NCBI GenBank assembly: GCA_963169045.1
Contig: CAUJDF010000001.1
Location: 1-42,305 of the forward strand
Direction of reading: 5' to 3'
DNA: 42,305 nucleotides
Origin: Myxococcota bacterium
GTDB taxonomy: Bacteria > Myxococcota_A > Bradymonadia > UBA7976 > UBA1532
The notes under the pieces were generated by a model. The model made no database searches. It saw only the letters and a program-made list of their open reading frames with translations, and was not told the DNA's origin. Both the position numbers and the translations under genes were made by a program. This document shows positions 39,871 to 42,305 of this stretch, in pieces (the stretch's first letter is position 1; every line of letters begins with the position of its first letter).

Positions 39871-41246
39871 AGTTCCGTTTCCCGTGGGTCTGGCCCAACC
39901 AGCGCATCGTCCCCAAGGACTTCCTGCGCCTCGCCGAGATGGTCGAGGACCTGGTCGCGCACGTCGCGCAAGGCTTCTTCATCGACCCCGCCGACGCGAC
40001 GATCAACAAGACCGGCGTGGTGCTGTGGGGCCTCAAGGTCACGAACACCACCGACGTCGGCGGCCCCAAGGTGACGATCGCGCCCGGCCTCGCGCTGGCG
40101 CCGGAGACCGGCGGCGAGCGGAAGTGGCGCCTGGTGCCGCTGCTCTCCGAGTACACCGTGAACCTCGCCTATCCAGGCGCCGGCACCCGCACCGACACGA
40201 TCCAGATCGGGCTGGCCGCCGACGCCGACGCGCTCGACATCAACAGCGTGGAGCAGCGCGAGTTCCGGCGCGTGAACGCCGACGGCGCCCAGGAGGTCTA
40301 TCAGGACGGGGTCAAGACCTACCGGATCCCCACCGGCGTCCCGTCGGCGAACGCCAACACGCTCGACGCCAACCCCGCCGCGTCGGCCGGCGCGGTGCGC
40401 CTCGCGGCGATCAAGCTCGACACCGACTCGGTGGTGTCGCTGACCGACTGGCGGAAGTTCATGTGGGCGCCGCCGGTGGCGTGGGGCGCGGCGTGGGACT
40501 CGACCGCCTACGAGGCCGGCACCTACTACCGGAGCGCGCGGCAGGCGTACAACCGCCTCGCCGCCGCCGTGGCGCAGGTCCTGACCATCGACGGGAAGCT
40601 CCGCACGGTGGTCTCGATCAACGACGGCGGCGCCGACCTCAACTTCTCGAACGCCGCCGGCAACGCCCTGATGCAGCTCGGCACCCGCGCCCTCACCACG
40701 CTCAAGACCGTCTCGGCGCGGCTGTTCGTCCTCGACCCGAGCAGCGACGACTCGTACAGCAACGACCACGCGACGCTCGACGTCGGCCGGCTGTGCCGCG
40801 CCTCGATCAACGTGCGTGTGGAGCGCGACGGCGGCGGTTCGATCACGGCCTGCGAGTGGACCGGCTTCGGCGTCGAGAAGGTCGTCGACTTCGGCACCCC
40901 AGGCACGGGCGTCTTCGAGGTCTACTTCGACTCGGCGATCTTCGACGACGCCCCCGACCTCACGAGCCAGCGGTATCAGCCGCTCGCGTGGCAGACGCCC
41001 TACGACGCCAACCGCGACACCCCGCCGGACGCCGACGACCCGATCTGGTGCAGGACGGTCGGCTACGCGCCCGACTCGGGCGTCGCGAACAAGGGCCGGC
41101 GCCTGCTCGTGTACGTGAGCGCGTGGGACACGACCGCCGCGGCCGGCGCTGGCGACGTCGTGACCTACGCCGTCGGTTTCTCGGTGCGCCTGTACGGACC
41201 CCTCGGCGTGCCCGACGAAGGCGCCTGGACGGCCTGCGTTCCCTGA
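39867..41246 (+). CDS. Tail fibre / receptor-binding protein (probable)
   Basis: A 459-aa protein from GTG 39867 (GTGA overlap). The N-terminus has a short helix (DFLRLAEMVEDLVAHVAQG) then a beta domain opening with VTIAPGLALAPETGGERKWRLVPL, as in fibres that fold as trimers. The rest is beta-rich with a Gly/Asp-rich C-terminal domain (VRVERDGGGSITACEWTGFG). It is the last plus-strand gene, the normal place for the adsorption protein. No catalytic motif is seen. Its stop codon lies within the palindrome shared with the convergent lysin gene. Confidence 0.65.
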   Translation: MKFRFPWVWPNQRIVPKDFLRLAEMVEDLVAHVAQGFFIDPADATINKTGVVLWGLKVTNTTDVGGPKVTIAPGLALAPETGGERKWRLVPLLSEYTVNLAYPGAGTRTDTIQIGLAADADALDINSVEQREFRRVNADGAQEVYQDGVKTYRIPTGVPSANANTLDANPAASAGAVRLAAIKLDTDSVVSLTDWRKFMWAPPVAWGAAWDSTAYEAGTYYRSARQAYNRLAAAVAQVLTIDGKLRTVVSINDGGADLNFSNAAGNALMQLGTRALTTLKTVSARLFVLDPSSDDSYSNDHATLDVGRLCRASINVRVERDGGGSITACEWTGFGVEKVVDFGTPGTGVFEVYFDSAIFDDAPDLTSQRYQPLAWQTPYDANRDTPPDADDPIWCRTVGYAPDSGVANKGRRLLVYVSAWDTTAAAGAGDVVTYAVGFSVRLYGPLGVPDEGAWTACVP

Positions 41247-41252
41247 TCAGGG
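41241..41252. other. Palindrome holding both stop codons of convergent genes
   Basis: CCCTGATCAGGG is a perfect 12-base palindrome. TGA of the fibre gene occupies 41244-41246 and TGA of the minus-strand lysin gene is the complement of 41247-41249, so the genes abut with zero spacing. No conventional terminator hairpin with T-run separates them. Confidence 0.85.
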
Positions 41253-41693
41253 CGCGGCAGCGACGAGCGCCCCGGCCGGGCGCAACTGCCAGAAGACGTG
41301 GACGGTGTCGGTGGCGTGCAGCGGCTCGTAGCCGTTGCGCGACCACGCGGCGCGAACCTTCCCGAGCGCGTAGGGCGCGACGAAGGCCAGCGCGCGCGTC
41401 GCCCAGGCCGGCGGGCGCACGACCCCGAGGCGCACCCCGGCGAAGAGGGCCTCGAAGCGGCGGCGGTCGCGCAGCGGGCAGGCGGTGGCGAATTGCAGCG
41501 GGGCGAGCAGTTCGGCGCGGACGCTGCGACCCGAGCGGCGCGCGCGGTTGATCGCGACCTGCGCGATGGCGGCGAGCTCGTCCCGGCCGCCGGGCCGGTC
41601 GAGGAGGCCGCGCCCCTCGGCGCAGAGGACGGCGCCGCCCACGGCGACCTCGGCGCGGAAGGCCAGCAGGGCGGCGAGGAGGGCGGCGGTCAC
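41247..41693 (-). CDS. SleB-type cell-wall hydrolase (endolysin candidate)
   Basis: A 148-aa minus-strand protein from GTG 41693, whose GTGA overlaps the end of the upstream minus-strand gene. It matches the Hydrolase_2/SleB fold by pattern: catalytic glutamate in LCAEGRG (E26), IAQVAINRAR (43-52), LLAPLQFATAC, and a C-terminal TDTVHVFW. These enzymes cut the glycan strands of peptidoglycan. A short hydrophobic N-terminus (AALLAALLAF, 3-12) may be a weak export or arrest signal. It is the most likely endolysin of the phage. The gene was read from the shorter start; the frame is open further upstream but overlaps the next gene. Confidence 0.72.
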   Translation of the reverse strand: MTAALLAALLAFRAEVAVGGAVLCAEGRGLLDRPGGRDELAAIAQVAINRARRSGRSVRAELLAPLQFATACPLRDRRRFEALFAGVRLGVVRPPAWATRALAFVAPYALGKVRAAWSRNGYEPLHATDTVHVFWQLRPAGALVAAAP

Positions 41694-42304
41694 GGGGCGG
41701 GCGTTGGCGCCGGCGCGAGCTGCGCGCGGGCGGCCTGGACGGCTTCGAGGGCGCGCAGCAGGTTCGCCTCGGCGGCGCGCAGCAGCGGATCGGCGAGCGC
41801 CGGCAGCGCCTCGGGCGATGTGCGGATCGACGCCATGAGGACGCCGTCGGCGAGGCCGCCCGCGTCGCGCGCGAAGGCCGCGGTGCGCGCCAGCGCCGCG
41901 AGCAGCGCGTCCGGCGAGCCCGGTGCCGGAGGCGGCGCGCCAGCGGCCCGGCGCTCGGCGCCCTCGGTGGCGACGGCGAGGCCCTCGGGGCTCGCCACCA
42001 ACTCGACGCGAGGGCTCCGCGTGCCAGCGCCGCGTCGGCGAGGCGGGCGCTCCGCCGGCCGCGGGTCGGGCAGCGCGTCGGGATCGCGCAGCGGCGACGC
42101 CTCGCCGTAGGTGTGCAGGATCGCGCCGGGCTTCGCCACGAGCGGGGGATCGCCGCCGTCGCGCGAGGTCACGACCTCGACGGCGCCGTCGCCGGCCGGC
42201 GTGGCGGCGGCCCACGCGACGATGCCGTCGGCGGGCGCGTCGGGCCGTGCCTCGGGCGTGGCCTCGGCCGGCGGCTCCGGGTCACGCGCAGGGCACGGCG
42301 CCGG
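41690..42304 (-). CDS. Unknown Ala/Pro-rich protein, N-terminus cut by window
   Basis: The minus-strand frame is open to the window edge (about 204 codons visible) and ends four bases into the hydrolase gene. The N-terminal visible part is Pro/Glu/Ala-rich, the middle has GDGAVEVVTSRDGGDPPLV and KPGAILHTYG, and the C-terminal 90 residues are a long Ala/Leu-rich helix (LLRAAEANLLRALEAVQAARAQL). A GTG at 42172 could be an internal start. No family is recognised. Linkage to the hydrolase suggests part of a lysis or late cassette, but it shows no membrane helix. Confidence 0.55.
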   Translation of the reverse strand, partial: PAPCPARDPEPPAEATPEARPDAPADGIVAWAAATPAGDGAVEVVTSRDGGDPPLVAKPGAILHTYGEASPLRDPDALPDPRPAERPPRRRGAGTRSPRVELVASPEGLAVATEGAERRAAGAPPPAPGSPDALLAALARTAAFARDAGGLADGVLMASIRTSPEALPALADPLLRAAEANLLRALEAVQAARAQLAPAPTPAP

Positions 42305-42305
42305 C

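Noticed and set aside
16410-41160. Many GCTGGCG strings that resemble a Chi-type recombination motif
   Set aside because: They fall mostly in phase as Ala-Gly or Ala-Leu-Ala codons and GCCGGC is also common, so codon use explains them; no strand or spacing pattern was seen.
1-42305. tRNA genes, CRISPR arrays, insertion sequences, integrase or attachment sites
   Set aside because: No cloverleaf, direct-repeat array, transposase motif or integrase motif was found by eye. Negative by reading only; a tRNA or repeat scan would be decisive.

Overview
This window is a 42.3 kb stretch of a very GC-rich, gene-dense, double-stranded DNA phage or prophage with a contractile tail (myovirus type). The reasons are a tail-sheath protein, tube-like protein, tape-measure region, hub, gp25-like and J-like baseplate proteins in canonical order, preceded by a prohead protease, scaffold and HK97-type capsid protein. 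The terminase and portal genes are not in the window and probably lie upstream. The host cannot be named from the sequence. High GC and heavy GTG/TTG start use fit actinobacterial, myxobacterial or proteobacterial hosts alike. The first and last genes are cut by the window edges.

Region 1 (1-10.8 kb, plus strand) encodes 'polyvalent' proteins: the C-terminal part of a DNA adenine-methyltransferase-like protein, an 880-aa HEWGH zinc-metallopeptidase protein, an InPase-like protein with a zinc ribbon, and a 1902-aa protein ending in an SNF2-type helicase. Four small genes follow, two of them zinc ribbons. Many junctions overlap by 1-8 bases, implying translational coupling. In known phages such proteins (P1 DarB is the model) are packaged in the head and injected with the DNA. 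Their position directly before the protease/scaffold/capsid genes fits that, but delivery here is an inference.

Region 2 (10.7-11.2 kb) is the one interruption of the plus-strand layout: a small minus-strand gene for a membrane-anchored or exported four-cysteine protein, then a promoter-like pair and an extremely stable hairpin of about 90 nt ending in six T. This is either a strong terminator or a short structured RNA.

Region 3 (11.2-22.8 kb) is the head and neck module: prohead protease, scaffold, major capsid protein with an inserted Ig/FnIII-like domain, decoration or neck proteins, a KTSC protein, small zinc-ribbon proteins and tail-completion proteins.

Region 4 (22.8-41.2 kb) is the tail: sheath, tube, a two-frame tail-assembly-chaperone locus, two tape-measure-like proteins (the first with an M23 peptidase domain), hub, spike-like protein, a gp25 fusion, baseplate J, a 1265-aa wedge/fibre fusion and a fibre protein. 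Region 5 (41.2-42.3 kb, minus strand) holds a SleB-type cell-wall hydrolase and an unknown gene that runs off the window.

The most interesting signals are: a short motif, E-[APT]-[AG]-K-[AGS], found 11 times in proteins of the head-proximal cluster and not seen by eye in the tail proteins, which may be a prohead-protease cleavage or capsid-targeting tag; three QLGLF peptides in the metallopeptidase protein that match the bacterial sliding-clamp-binding motif; a nested start inside that same gene; the large hairpin; and the unusual coupling signals in the chaperone locus.
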